Source: Mesorhizobium sp. CA14 (GTDB taxonomy: Bacteria; Pseudomonadota; Alphaproteobacteria; Rhizobiales; Rhizobiaceae). Taken from it: a stretch of DNA of 64,000 nucleotides. The stretch lies in assembly GCF_020165195.1 (NCBI RefSeq), contig NZ_JAIUHR010000023.1, positions 45,009 through 109,008 of the forward strand, read 5' to 3'. The translations under genes were made by a program, and so were the position numbers. This document shows, one piece after another, positions 8,316 through 16,800 of this stretch (within the stretch, counting starts at the first letter, position 1; each line of letters opens with the position of its first letter). The notes beneath the pieces were generated by a model, which saw only the letters and a program-made list of their open reading frames with translations, did not search any database and was not told where the DNA came from.

Positions 8316-9188
8316 ATGACCGACGTCTGCACTCAAGGACTGGATACCGGCTTTGTCGGCCTGGGTTATGCCAAGGTGGCGTTTCTGGGCATCGTGCAAG
8401 GCATCACCGAATTGCTGCCGATTTCGTCGACCGCGCATATGCGCATCGTGCCGGCCGTGCTCGGCTGGCAGGATCCCGGCTCGGCCTTCTCGGCCGCCAT
8501 GCAACTGGCGGCGCTGGCGGCGGTGGTCAGCTATTTCTGGAGCGATGTCAGGGACGTGCTGTTCGGTTCGCTGACTGCGATCTCGCGCCGCGATTTCAGC
8601 GACCGCTATTTCCGCCTCGCGATCAGCATCGTGCTTGCCACCGTCCCGATCGTCATTGCCGGCCTTGCGCTTTCCAGCGTGCTCAACGCCTGCAACTCGC
8701 CGCTGCGCGGGCTGGCCGTCATCGGCTGGGCGTGTATCGCCATGGCGATCCTTCTGGCGCTCGCCGAGATCTTCGCCAGCCACAAGCTCGCGCTGCGCCA
8801 GGCATCGATCCTCGACGCGCTGCTGGTGGGCGTCGCCCAGGTCGGCGCGCTTATTCCCGGCGTCTCCCGCTCGGGCTCGACGCTGACGGCGGCGATGGGA
8901 CTGGGCTTCGCCCGGCCGGAGGCAGCGCGCTTGTCATTCCTGCTCGGCCTGCCGGCCATCGCGCTGGCCGGCCTCAAGGAGCTCTATGAACTGCACAAGG
9001 TGCATCTCGACGCACATGGCTGGTCGATCCTGGCCGTCGGCCTAGTCGTCGCCTCGATCTCGGCTTTCTTCGCGATATGGGGGCTGATGCGCGTGCTCGA
9101 GCGCTTCTCCGCCTGGCCGTTCGTCGTCTATCGCGGCCTGCTCGGCGTGGTGCTGCTGCTAGGCCTGGCACTAGGATGGCTGTCCTAA
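8316..9188 (+). CDS. uppP: undecaprenyl-diphosphatase (UppP/BacA family)
   Basis: A 290-residue polytopic membrane protein that should dephosphorylate undecaprenyl diphosphate to recycle the lipid carrier for peptidoglycan and surface polysaccharides. Both signature loops are present: GIVQGITELLPISSTAH near the N-terminus (catalytic glutamate in TEL) and IPGVSRSGST near residue 190. The first loop has STAHM where well-studied proteins have STGHM, so this is a divergent member. Alphaproteobacteria often hold more than one copy; this may be the accessory one. AAGGA eight bases upstream supports the start. The next gene starts inside its 3' end, which suggests translational coupling with a secreted protein. 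Confidence 0.85.
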   Translation: MTDVCTQGLDTGFVGLGYAKVAFLGIVQGITELLPISSTAHMRIVPAVLGWQDPGSAFSAAMQLAALAAVVSYFWSDVRDVLFGSLTAISRRDFSDRYFRLAISIVLATVPIVIAGLALSSVLNACNSPLRGLAVIGWACIAMAILLALAEIFASHKLALRQASILDALLVGVAQVGALIPGVSRSGSTLTAAMGLGFARPEAARLSFLLGLPAIALAGLKELYELHKVHLDAHGWSILAVGLVVASISAFFAIWGLMRVLERFSAWPFVVYRGLLGVVLLLGLALGWLS

Positions 9189-9796
9189 CAGATCCGGCAC
9201 TGCCGGCCGCTCGCGCGCAAAGCGCGCGCCGGCTCGCGGGATTTCTCTCCTGCCTGGTTCTCGTGATGCCGCTGGCCGACGCGAATGGGCTGGGCCGCCA
9301 ATGGCAAGCCGGCCAGTATTCCTTCTCGGACGAACTGGGCGGCTTTCTGATCCGGTCCGTCTCCGGCGCGGGAACGAGATCCGATCCGGTTGTCCTCGGC
9401 GAGGAATTGGAGTCGGCCGACCCCGTCATTCTGACGATTCGCGCGCGGCAGCCAACGGCCAATTTCACTGAGGGAATCCTCTACCTGCGCATCGTGGCGC
9501 TCAACGGCAGCGGATACCCGTGGGTGGATTTCATGTTCGAGCTTCAGTCGATACTGAACCAGCCAAGCGTGTTCGGCGACGGCCTGTCCTTCGACCAGAC
9601 CCATACCCCGTCCGACTTCATCTCATCCGACAGTTTCGTGCGATATGATCGCCAGCTTGAACCTTTCGATCGCCTTCGGTTTCTCGATGGCCATGTGGAC
9701 ATACATCGTCAGGCAAGCTTTGAATTCCTCATCACCGATTTCAATCCCAAGAGCGTCTTTTATCTGCTGCAGGACCCGGGTATTCCGGCCTCCTGA
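9176..9796 (+). CDS. secreted protein of unknown function
   Basis: A 206-residue protein with a probable signal peptide (hydrophobic stretch AGFLSCLVLVMPL, residues 21-33, ending before ADANG). The mature part has a polar beta-rich look, with GTRSDPVVLGEELESADPV and SFEFLITDFNPKSVFYLLQD. I do not recognise the family; it looks like a conserved alphaproteobacterial secreted protein. ATG 9176 overlaps the uppP-like gene by 13 bases, pointing to coupled translation. A longer frame upstream would lie wholly inside that gene and is unlikely. With the two enzymes downstream it may act on the cell envelope. Confidence 0.65.
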   Translation: MAVLTDPALPAARAQSARRLAGFLSCLVLVMPLADANGLGRQWQAGQYSFSDELGGFLIRSVSGAGTRSDPVVLGEELESADPVILTIRARQPTANFTEGILYLRIVALNGSGYPWVDFMFELQSILNQPSVFGDGLSFDQTHTPSDFISSDSFVRYDRQLEPFDRLRFLDGHVDIHRQASFEFLITDFNPKSVFYLLQDPGIPAS

Positions 9797-9880
9797 CGAT
9801 CTGGCCCTCTTAGGCGGCAATCGCCGGAAGAGGCGAGTTGCCTATTCGTCTCAAAGACCCACTCAGCTATTGGTACGCTC

Positions 9881-10666
9881 ATGGATCTTTCGACGTTGCT
9901 GCACTCGCTGCCCTTGCTGATGATGCTGGTGAAATCCGCGGTGCCTGCAGCCGTCGGCGCCGGCATGGGCTTTGGCCAATGGCTGGCCGCGCTGCCGCCC
10001 TGCCGCAACCAGGTTTTTGAGAACGCGACCTATCTGGTCTGCGAGGCCGATCCGAAGCATTTTTCCATCGAGCTGTTCTGGAAGAACAAGGATGGCGAGC
10101 TCTACCGGTCGCTGCACAATCTGCGCAGCGCACAGCAGGCGACGGGACGCACCCTGCTCTTCGGCCTCAATGCCGGCATGTATCACCCCGATCTCGCGCC
10201 GGTCGGGCTCTATGTCGAACGCGGCGAGCAGGTCACGCCGGCGAAGACCGGATCGGGGATCGGCAATTTCTCCATGCAGCCCAACGGCATCTTCTATCTC
10301 AGCGACGGCAAGGCCGGCGTTCGCGCGACCAGGGATTACCTCAAGCATCCGCCGCGCGTCGATTACGCCACGCAATCCGGGCCGATGCTGGTCATCGACG
10401 GCAAGCTGCATCCGAAATTCCAGGCAGACGGCACCTCGCGCAAGATCCGCGATGGTGTGGGCGTGCGCGCGGACGGTGTCGCGGTCTTCGCGATCTCGGA
10501 TGACGTCGTGACCTTCCACGAATTCGCGCGGCTGTTCCGTGACCGGCTTGGCTGCCCGAACGCGCTCTTCCTCGACGGCTCGATCTCGAGCCTCTATGCG
10601 CCCGGGATCGGCCGCAACGACGATTTCTGGAATCTGGGGCCGATGATCGGCGTGTTCAGGCATTAG
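9881..10666 (+). CDS. phosphodiester glycosidase family (NAGPA domain) protein
   Basis: A 261-residue exported or membrane-anchored protein. A hydrophobic segment at residues 7-30 looks like a signal peptide, followed by a phosphodiester glycosidase (NAGPA, DUF2233-type) domain. Visible family motifs are LLFGLNAGMYHPDLAPVGLY, QSGPMLVIDG, RDGVGVRADG and NALFLDGSISSLY. In other systems this domain cleaves a GlcNAc-phosphodiester bond or binds glycans. No strong ribosome site precedes ATG 9881, and M14, M15 or M29 are possible alternative starts. The neighbouring phosphatase and lysozyme-like genes support an envelope role; the substrate is unknown. Confidence 0.85.
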   Translation: MDLSTLLHSLPLLMMLVKSAVPAAVGAGMGFGQWLAALPPCRNQVFENATYLVCEADPKHFSIELFWKNKDGELYRSLHNLRSAQQATGRTLLFGLNAGMYHPDLAPVGLYVERGEQVTPAKTGSGIGNFSMQPNGIFYLSDGKAGVRATRDYLKHPPRVDYATQSGPMLVIDGKLHPKFQADGTSRKIRDGVGVRADGVAVFAISDDVVTFHEFARLFRDRLGCPNALFLDGSISSLYAPGIGRNDDFWNLGPMIGVFRH

Positions 10667-10816
10667 CCGAGAGCCACTTCGGCGCCACTCCGAATCATCC
10701 GGCCGCGCCAAAAGTAAATTTTGATTCAAACTTTGTTGGTAATTTCTCATTAGGAATGGCGTTTCCGGCGGCGCTGTTCCTGCCTTCGGTCTGTTTTGTT
10801 TTGCGTACAGGTCAAG

Positions 10817-11980
10817 ATGCGGATTTTTGGCGTCGTCAGTTTCGTGCTCGCATCGCTTTGCCTTGCCGGCTGCTCGTCCACGTCGGGCGTCGATGCCTTG
10901 CAGATGCCGTCCAACGAGACGACGAGCTCGGTTGTGCGGCCAAGCGCGCCGGTGTCGAAGGGCATTAGGACCGCCGTCACCGAAAGAACCGTCGAGACCG
11001 CGTCGATGTCGGGCGCCGCGCGCATCAAGCCGCCGGCGCCGCTGCTCGACGAGGCTAACGCGAGCGCTGACAACGAAAGTCCGCGCCCCGGCGACGAAAA
11101 TTCGCGCCCCGGCGAAGAGAACTCGCGCCCATTCGGCCTTGCCGAGGAGGAGACGGTGAACTTCCCGGCGGCCGATCTGCCGGACAGCGTCGAGCCGCCG
11201 GTGCAGGAGGCAGCGCTCGTCTCGCCGCCGAAGCGGCTCTCGCGCGCCGCGCCCGCCATGCTTGCCGGTCCGGTCACCCGCTATGCGTTCCGCGACGCCA
11301 AGCCGATCAATTTCGGCCGTGCTTCGCCGCGCCATCTGGCCGTGCACGGCGTCGACGTCTCGCGCTGGCAGGGCAACATCAATTGGGGGAAGCTGCGCGC
11401 CCAGGGCGCCAATTTCGCCTATATCAAGGCGACCGATGGCGGCGATCATCTCGACCCGATGTTCATGAAGAACTGGCGCAACGCCGATGCCGCCGGGCTG
11501 AAGCGCGGCGCTTATCATTTCTTCTACTGGTGCCGCACCGCGGGCGAGCAGGCCGACTGGTTCATCCGCAATGTGCCCAAGGTCGACGGCGCGCTGCCGC
11601 CGGTCATCGACGTCGAGTGGAACGGCGACTCTTCGTGCAGACGCAAGCCGTCGCGCGACAAGGTGCTGGAAAAAATGCAGGTGTTCATGGACAGGCTGGA
11701 GCGCCATTACGGCCAGCGGCCCATCATCTACACCAGCCCCGATTTCTATCGCGACAATCTGCGCGGCGCTTTCCCGGATTACCCGTTCTGGCTGCGCGCG
11801 GTGGCCGCGCATCCGTCAAAGGTCTATCCGGGCCGCAAATGGCTGTTCTGGCAGTATTCCGGCTCCGGCCTGTCGCATGGCGTGAGCGGCCGCATCGACC
11901 TCAACGTCTTCCATGGGGACGAGCGCCAATGGCGCGCCTGGCTGGGCGGTGGCGGGCAGATGGTGGCCGACGCGGATTGA
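10817..11980 (+). CDS. GH25 lysozyme-family lipoprotein
   Basis: A 387-residue predicted lipoprotein with a lipobox LCLAGC ending at about residue 19. A disordered, Pro/Ser/Glu-rich linker follows, with three near-repeats of E-x-SRPG at roughly residues 84-105. The C-terminal half is a glycoside hydrolase family 25 muramidase domain: HGVDVSRWQGNINW, FAYIKATDGGDH, VIDVEWNGD (catalytic Asp/Glu pair in DVE), IIYTSPDFY, WLFWQYSGSG and RIDLNVFHG. It should cleave MurNAc-GlcNAc bonds from the inner leaflet of the outer membrane. ATG 10817, just after AGGTC, is preferred over an upstream TTG because it puts the lipobox at normal distance. The gap before it (10667-10816) is AT-rich and probably holds the promoter. 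Confidence 0.88.
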   Translation: MRIFGVVSFVLASLCLAGCSSTSGVDALQMPSNETTSSVVRPSAPVSKGIRTAVTERTVETASMSGAARIKPPAPLLDEANASADNESPRPGDENSRPGEENSRPFGLAEEETVNFPAADLPDSVEPPVQEAALVSPPKRLSRAAPAMLAGPVTRYAFRDAKPINFGRASPRHLAVHGVDVSRWQGNINWGKLRAQGANFAYIKATDGGDHLDPMFMKNWRNADAAGLKRGAYHFFYWCRTAGEQADWFIRNVPKVDGALPPVIDVEWNGDSSCRRKPSRDKVLEKMQVFMDRLERHYGQRPIIYTSPDFYRDNLRGAFPDYPFWLRAVAAHPSKVYPGRKWLFWQYSGSGLSHGVSGRIDLNVFHGDERQWRAWLGGGGQMVADAD

Positions 11981-11991
11981 GGCGAATCTTC

Positions 11992-12013
11992 CCCTTCTCC
12001 TATGGGAGAAGGG
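11992..12013. terminator. hairpin after GH25 gene
   Basis: CCCTTCTCC-TATG-GGAGAAGGG forms a perfect 9-bp stem 12 bases after the lysozyme gene stop. No T-run follows on the plus strand (AAAAGCG follows), so it may be a transcript-stabilising hairpin or a dispersed repeat rather than a strong intrinsic terminator. Confidence 0.4.
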
Positions 12014-12042
12014 AAAAGCGCTCACGCCTCGCCCCGCGCGGT

Positions 12043-12197
12043 CGTCATACTCGGGCTTGACCCGAGGATCCATTCCGTGACCTCGGTGAAGCGTACAACG
12101 GAGCAGAATTCTGCATTGCTGCAACGCTTCAAAGTCACGGAATCGATTCTAGGGTCTGCGCGCGTCGCTTCGCTCCTTGCTCCGCCCTAGAATGACG
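12043..12197. repeat. compound intergenic palindromic (REP-like) element
   Basis: The element runs from CGTCAT (12043-12048) to its inverted copy ATGACG (12192-12197). Inside are TCGGGCTTGACCCGAGGATC (imperfect hairpin), then ATTCCGTGAC and, about 55 bases on, its exact inverse GTCACGGAAT. It ends in the Rhizobiales-style string GCGTCGCTTCGCTCC. From memory such sequences are dispersed many times in Mesorhizobium genomes. It overlaps the 3' end of the VOC gene and supplies that gene's last codons and stop. It is non-coding and probably non-autonomous. Confidence 0.7.
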
Positions 12198-12591
12198 AAG
12201 CAGAAGGGGCGTCGCCACACAATGCCTCATTGATCATCGCCTCGATATTATAACTATCCGGATCGAGCACGAAGCATGCGTAGTAATGTTCCGCATAGTT
12301 CGGACGCGGCCCGGGCGCGCCATTGTCGGCGGCGCCGGCATCGAGCGCCGCGCGGTAGAATGCATCGACCTCAGCCTTGCTCTTTACCCGGAAGGCGACA
12401 TGCAGATGGGTGAGCGGCGGCTTCTCGGCCGTGCGTTGGATCTCGAACAGGCAGCCATTGCCGACGTCGAAGGCCCAGAACACGCCCTCCTTGCCGAAGG
12501 CGAGGCGATAGCCTAACGGCGCAAAAGCCCGTTCGTAGAAGAGCTTGCTCTTGGCGAGGTCGCTCACTTCGATGGTGATGTGGTCGATCAT
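12187..12591 (-). CDS. VOC (glyoxalase-fold) family protein
   Basis: A 134-residue vicinal-oxygen-chelate protein of the small glyoxalase/bleomycin-resistance type. It has two beta-alpha-beta-beta-beta halves, with metal-ligand-type residues in MIDHITIEVSDL, THLHVAFRV and the closing DPDSYNIEAMI. Many members are isomerases or dioxygenases of unknown substrate. The last codons (SSF) and the TAG stop lie inside the palindromic repeat at 12043-12197, so the C-terminus has been set by repeat insertion. No clear ribosome site precedes ATG 12591. It follows the HicB-like gene on the same strand by 54 bases. Confidence 0.85.
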   Translation of the reverse strand: MIDHITIEVSDLAKSKLFYERAFAPLGYRLAFGKEGVFWAFDVGNGCLFEIQRTAEKPPLTHLHVAFRVKSKAEVDAFYRAALDAGAADNGAPGPRPNYAEHYYACFVLDPDSYNIEAMINEALCGDAPSASSF

Positions 12592-12645
12592 GAATATTTC
12601 GAAACGATCGCGACCAAGCAGCTCGGCATCGGTGCCAGGAAGCAG

Positions 12646-12852
12646 CTACGCCTCTACATACTCCGCCAAGCTGACGCCTTTCGGCACATCCAGCCCGTCA
12701 GCACGCAGACCTTCGATGTGGAAGCGGATCGCATCACGGATTTCAGTTTCCACCTCAGCCACCGTAGCCCCGATGGCTATGCAGCCTAGCAGGTCAGGCA
12801 CATATGCTGAAAAATTGCTTCCGGCTTTTTCGATCACCACGGCGTAGCGCAT
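12646..12852 (-). CDS. HicB-like antitoxin domain protein, no HicA partner
   Basis: A 68-residue HicB-like (partial RNase H fold) protein: MRYAVVIEKAGSNFSAYVPD, LLGCIAIGATVAEVETEIRDAI and FHIEGLRADGLDVP fit the family well. HicB normally neutralises the HicA mRNA interferase and carries a DNA-binding tail. This one has no C-terminal DNA-binding domain, and I find no HicA frame on either side. It may be a solitary HicB, known to be common, or a remnant. AAGGAG nine bases before ATG supports expression. It lies beside the AT-richer XRE/ImmA pair. Confidence 0.82.
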   Translation of the reverse strand: MRYAVVIEKAGSNFSAYVPDLLGCIAIGATVAEVETEIRDAIRFHIEGLRADGLDVPKGVSLAEYVEA

Positions 12853-12926
12853 GCCATCTCTCCTTAACGCCGCATCAAGTGCCGTTCGACGTTCTCAGGT
12901 CGCTTGCAGGGAGGTTCAGAGCAGTT

Positions 12927-13514
12927 CTATTTCGACGCCTGATAATCTCGTATTTTCAGCATCTCGACTCTTTTGGATATTGTTGCCGCAGCAGCTGCAA
13001 TATTTTGTGGGACGCCTGTCAAGTCGGCAAGGTTTTGAATGTCTTCCCTATTCTTAAATGCGACATAAGGAGGCACAAGGAAATGTCGAGCGAATATATC
13101 GGCCTGATCTTCAATGCTTGAAAGAGAATTACTTGCCAATATCTGCTTTTCGTATCCGAGCAGGTTGCGCTGCATTGAGCCTTCAATCTTCATATGCAGA
13201 AGAAAATGACCTAATTCATGGGCTAGAATACGACGGCAATCTCTGTCGCCTTCGCATGCTGCGTCGTAGATCGTTTCGCGGACAAAAATACGAGGTGGAT
13301 CAATCGTGGTTTCGGCCGTGTTTTTCAGCTCGATATCGCGTCTTATTATCAAGCGAAAATCAGGAACAAAGTCTATGATCCGGAACTCAAGTATCTCAAT
13401 AATATCTACATAAGTTTTGTCGGCGATGCCGAACGTGGCTCGAAATTGGTGCGCACGTTCGGCAATTTCCAGTTCATTCAGTGACTCTGGGTTGAACCGG
13501 TCCAAGGACTTCAT
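12927..13514 (-). CDS. ImmA/IrrE family metallopeptidase
   Basis: A 195-residue zinc peptidase of the ImmA/IrrE type. The HEXXH motif is HELGH (99-103), and the third ligand is probably E135 in EDQADIFARHFL. Such proteases cleave or release a partner XRE-type repressor, as in ICE control, phage control or stress response. ATG 13514 with GGGAG about eight bases upstream is preferred over a longer start at 13643 that would overlap the upstream XRE gene. The gene is visibly AT-richer than its neighbours, suggesting transfer. It sits 28 bases after the XRE gene, so the pair is very likely one transcript and one functional unit. Confidence 0.87.
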   Translation of the reverse strand: MKSLDRFNPESLNELEIAERAHQFRATFGIADKTYVDIIEILEFRIIDFVPDFRLIIRRDIELKNTAETTIDPPRIFVRETIYDAACEGDRDCRRILAHELGHFLLHMKIEGSMQRNLLGYEKQILASNSLSSIEDQADIFARHFLVPPYVAFKNREDIQNLADLTGVPQNIAAAAATISKRVEMLKIRDYQASK

Positions 13515-13542
13515 TACGGGCTCCCGACCGCGTTTCGCTAAA

Positions 13543-13800
13543 TCACAGGACGCGCTTAATTTGATCGTCCTGTTGCGGCTTCGGTCCGAGCATAGCTTCG
13601 AGAAACTCATGCGGCACGCCAAAAAGCTGCGCACAGCAATCAATTATATGATCTGATGGCCAAACTTCCCCGTTTTCCACGCTAGTCACATAGGAGCTGC
13701 GGACTCCTAACTTTTCCCCAAGTTGATGTTGCGACCAACGCTGGCCGCGCCGCTGGCGGTGAATAAAAGCACCGAATTTATGCAAGCCAGGCTCGCTCAT
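13543..13800 (-). CDS. XRE-family helix-turn-helix regulator
   Basis: An 85-residue Cro/C1-type HTH protein. The DNA-binding domain spans residues 8-66 with WSQHQLGEKLGVRSSYVTSVENG as recognition region, followed by a short charged tail. A ribosome site (GGAG) lies about seven bases before ATG 13800. It precedes the ImmA/IrrE metallopeptidase gene, the usual repressor/protease arrangement. The ImmA-type protease probably cleaves or inactivates it. It begins 53 bases after the nrdJ stop on the same strand, so read-through from nrdJ is possible. Confidence 0.88.
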   Translation of the reverse strand: MSEPGLHKFGAFIHRQRRGQRWSQHQLGEKLGVRSSYVTSVENGEVWPSDHIIDCCAQLFGVPHEFLEAMLGPKPQQDDQIKRVL

Positions 13801-13853
13801 TTCATGCTCCAGTGGATAGGTTGATTTTCAGGCGACTGAAGGCTCAAATTTCC

Positions 13854-16800
13854 TCAGCTGCACCCGCTGGTCGAGCCACACGTGTCGCACTTCTCGCAGG
13901 TGCCGTTCCGCACCATGGTGAAGTTGTGGCACTCGGAGCATTCGTTGCCGGTATAGCCCTGGAGCAGCGACTGCTGGCGCCTTGTCGCGGCGAGCTTCTT
14001 TGCCTCGGCGGCCTCGTTGGCGGCGGCGTCGGTGAATAAAGCCTCAGTGCCACCGGCGGCTTCGGCTTCTTCTTCCACCATATCCTCGGCCAGTTCCCTG
14101 GCGCGCTCCTCATAGTCGCGCTTGTAGGCGAGCGCCTCGTCGCTGGCGGGCTTCAGCGCCAGCACGTTGGAGCCGGCGAAGGCCGTCGGCGCCGCGCGGG
14201 CAGGGGCCGTGGTAGGGGCTGAGCCGCCAAAGCCCTTGGGCTCTGAGCCGATGCCGGACACCAGCTTCACCGGCGAGGCGCCGCGATAGAGGCCCTTGGA
14301 GAAGGGCGTCGCCTTGCCTTCGGTGATGCCGCGGCCGAGTGCCGTCTTGTCGAAGTCCGATTGGTCGACATGGGCGAGGTCGTGGCGGCCGAGATAGGAG
14401 ACGGCGAGCTCGCGGAACACGTAGTCGAGGATCGACGTCGCGTTCTTGATCGCGTCGTTGCCCTGCACCATGCCGGCCGGCTCGAACTTGGTGAAGGTGA
14501 AGGCTTCGACATATTCGTCGAGCGGCACGCCATATTGCAGGCCGAGCGAGATCGCGATGGCGAAGTTGTTCATCATCGCGCGGAAGGCAGCACCCTCCTT
14601 GTGCATGTCGATGAAGATCTCGCCCAGGCGACCGTCGTCGAACTCGCCGGTCCTGAGATACACCTTGTGGCCACCGACGACGGCCTTCTGCGTGTAGCCC
14701 TTGCGGCGGTTCGGCAGTTTTTCGCGGTCGCGGTAGAGCCGCTCGATGACGCGCTCGACGATCTTTTCCGTCACCTGCACCGCGCGCTGCGCGGCAGGCG
14801 CGGCGATCAGCTGCTCGACCGCCTCGTCCTCATCCTCGTCGTCATCGGCGAGCAGCGAGGCGTTGAGCGGCTGCGACAGTTTCGAGCCGTCGCGATAAAG
14901 CGCGTTCGCCTTCAGCGCCAGCTTCCAGGACAGCATATAGGCGTTCTTGGCGTCCTCGACCGTCGCCTCATTCGGCATGTTGATGGTCTTGGAGATGGCG
15001 CCCGAGATGAAGGGCTGCGCCGCCGCCATCATCAGGATGTGGCTCTGGATCGAGAGCGAACGCTTGCCGATCTTGCCGCAGGGGCTGGCGCAATCGAACA
15101 CCGGCAGGTGCTCGGCCTTGAGGAAGGGCGCGCCTTCGAGCGTCATGGCACCGCAGACATGAATGTTGGCGGCGTCGATGTCCTTTTTCGAGAAGCCCAG
15201 AGCCGGCAGCATCTCGAACGAGACGTCGCTAAGCTGCTCATCGGTGAAGCCGAACGTGTCCTTCACCCAGTCGGCGCCGAGCGTCCACTGGTTGAACACG
15301 AACTTGATGTCGAAGGCCGACTTCAGCGCCGCATTCAGCGCCGCGATCTTCTCGTCGGTGAAGCCCTTGGCTTTCAGCGTCGAGGGGTTGATGCCGGGCG
15401 CCTGATTGAGGTTGCCATGACCAACCGCATAGGCCTCGATCTCGGCGATCTGGCTTTCGGAATAGCCCAGCGTCCTGAGCGCCTCCGGCACGGCGCGGTT
15501 GATGATCTTGAAGTAGCCGCCGCCGGCGAGCTTCTTGAACTTCACCAGCGCGAAGTCGGGCTCGATGCCGGTGGTGTCGCAATCCATGACGAGGCCGATC
15601 GTGCCGGTCGGCGCAATCACCGTCGCCTGCGCGTTGCGGTAGCCATGCTCCTCGCCGAGCTCGATGGCGCGGTCCCAGGCGGCGCGGGCATGCTCGGCCA
15701 GCGCCTGCTGCTTGAGATCGGCAGCGACCAGCGGCACCGGATTGACGGCGAGCTTCTCGTAGCCGTCCTTGTCTCCGTAAGCGGCGCGGCGGTGATTGCG
15801 CATGACGCGCAGCATGTTCTGGGCGTTGCGGTCATAGTCCGGGAAGGCGCCGAGCTCGGCGGCCATTTCGGCCGAGGTCGAGTAGGCGACGCCGGTCATG
15901 ATCGCCGTGAGCGCTGCACAGATCGCGCGACCTTCGTCGGAGTCATAAGGGATGCCCGAGGTCATCAAGAGGCCGCCGATATTGGCGTAGCCGAGGCCGA
16001 GCGTGCGGTATTCGTAGGAGAGCTTGGCGATTTCCTTGGACGGGAACTGCGCCATCATCACCGAGATTTCGAGCACGACGGTCCACAGGCGAACGGTGTG
16101 CTCATAAGCCGCGATGTCGATCGCGCCGTCTTGCCTGCGGTAGGGCAAGAGGTTGATCGAGGCGAGATTGCAGGCCGTGTCGTCGAGGAACATGTATTCC
16201 GAGCACGGGTTGGAGGCTCGGATCGCACCGGCGGAAGCGCAGGTGTGCCAATCGTTCATCGTCGTGTTGAAATGCAGGCCCGGATCGGCGGAAGCCCAGG
16301 CGGCGTAGCCGATCTTTTCCCACAGATCGCGCGCCTTCAGCGTCTTCAGCACCTTGCCGTCCTTGCGGGCGGTGAGCTGCCAGTCGCCATCGGCCTCCAC
16401 GGCGCGCAGGAAATTGTCCTTCAGCGACACCGAATTGTTGGAGTTCTGGCCGGAGACGGTGAGATACGCATCCGAATCCCAGTCGGTGTCGTAGGTCTTG
16501 AACGACATCGAGGTGTAGCCCTGGCGGGCGAACTGGATGACGCGATAGATGTAGTTCTCCGGCACGGCGTCCTTCTTGGCTGCCTTGATCTCGCGCTTCA
16601 GCGCGGTGTTCAAAGCCGGGTCGAAGCAGTCGTCGCCATTGCCTTCGCAATTGACGCAGGCCTTCATGATCGCTTCGAGATGCTTCTTGACGATCTTCGA
16701 GCCGGTGACCAGCGAGGCGACCTTCTGCTCCTCATTGACCTTCCAGTCGATGAAGTCTTCGATATCCGGATGGTCGGCGTCGACGATGACCATTTTTGCC

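Noticed and set aside
12043..12197. Insertion sequence or tRNA-linked attachment site
   Set aside because: No transposase or integrase and no tRNA gene; the structure is a short palindromic repeat.
12646..12930. HicA toxin partner for the HicB-like protein
   Set aside because: No HicA-like frame of 55-80 residues occurs on either side; the gap to the next gene is 74 bases.
13514..13643. Longer start for the ImmA-type protease
   Set aside because: It would overlap the XRE gene by about 100 bases and adds low-complexity residues outside the family; the start at 13514 has a good ribosome site.
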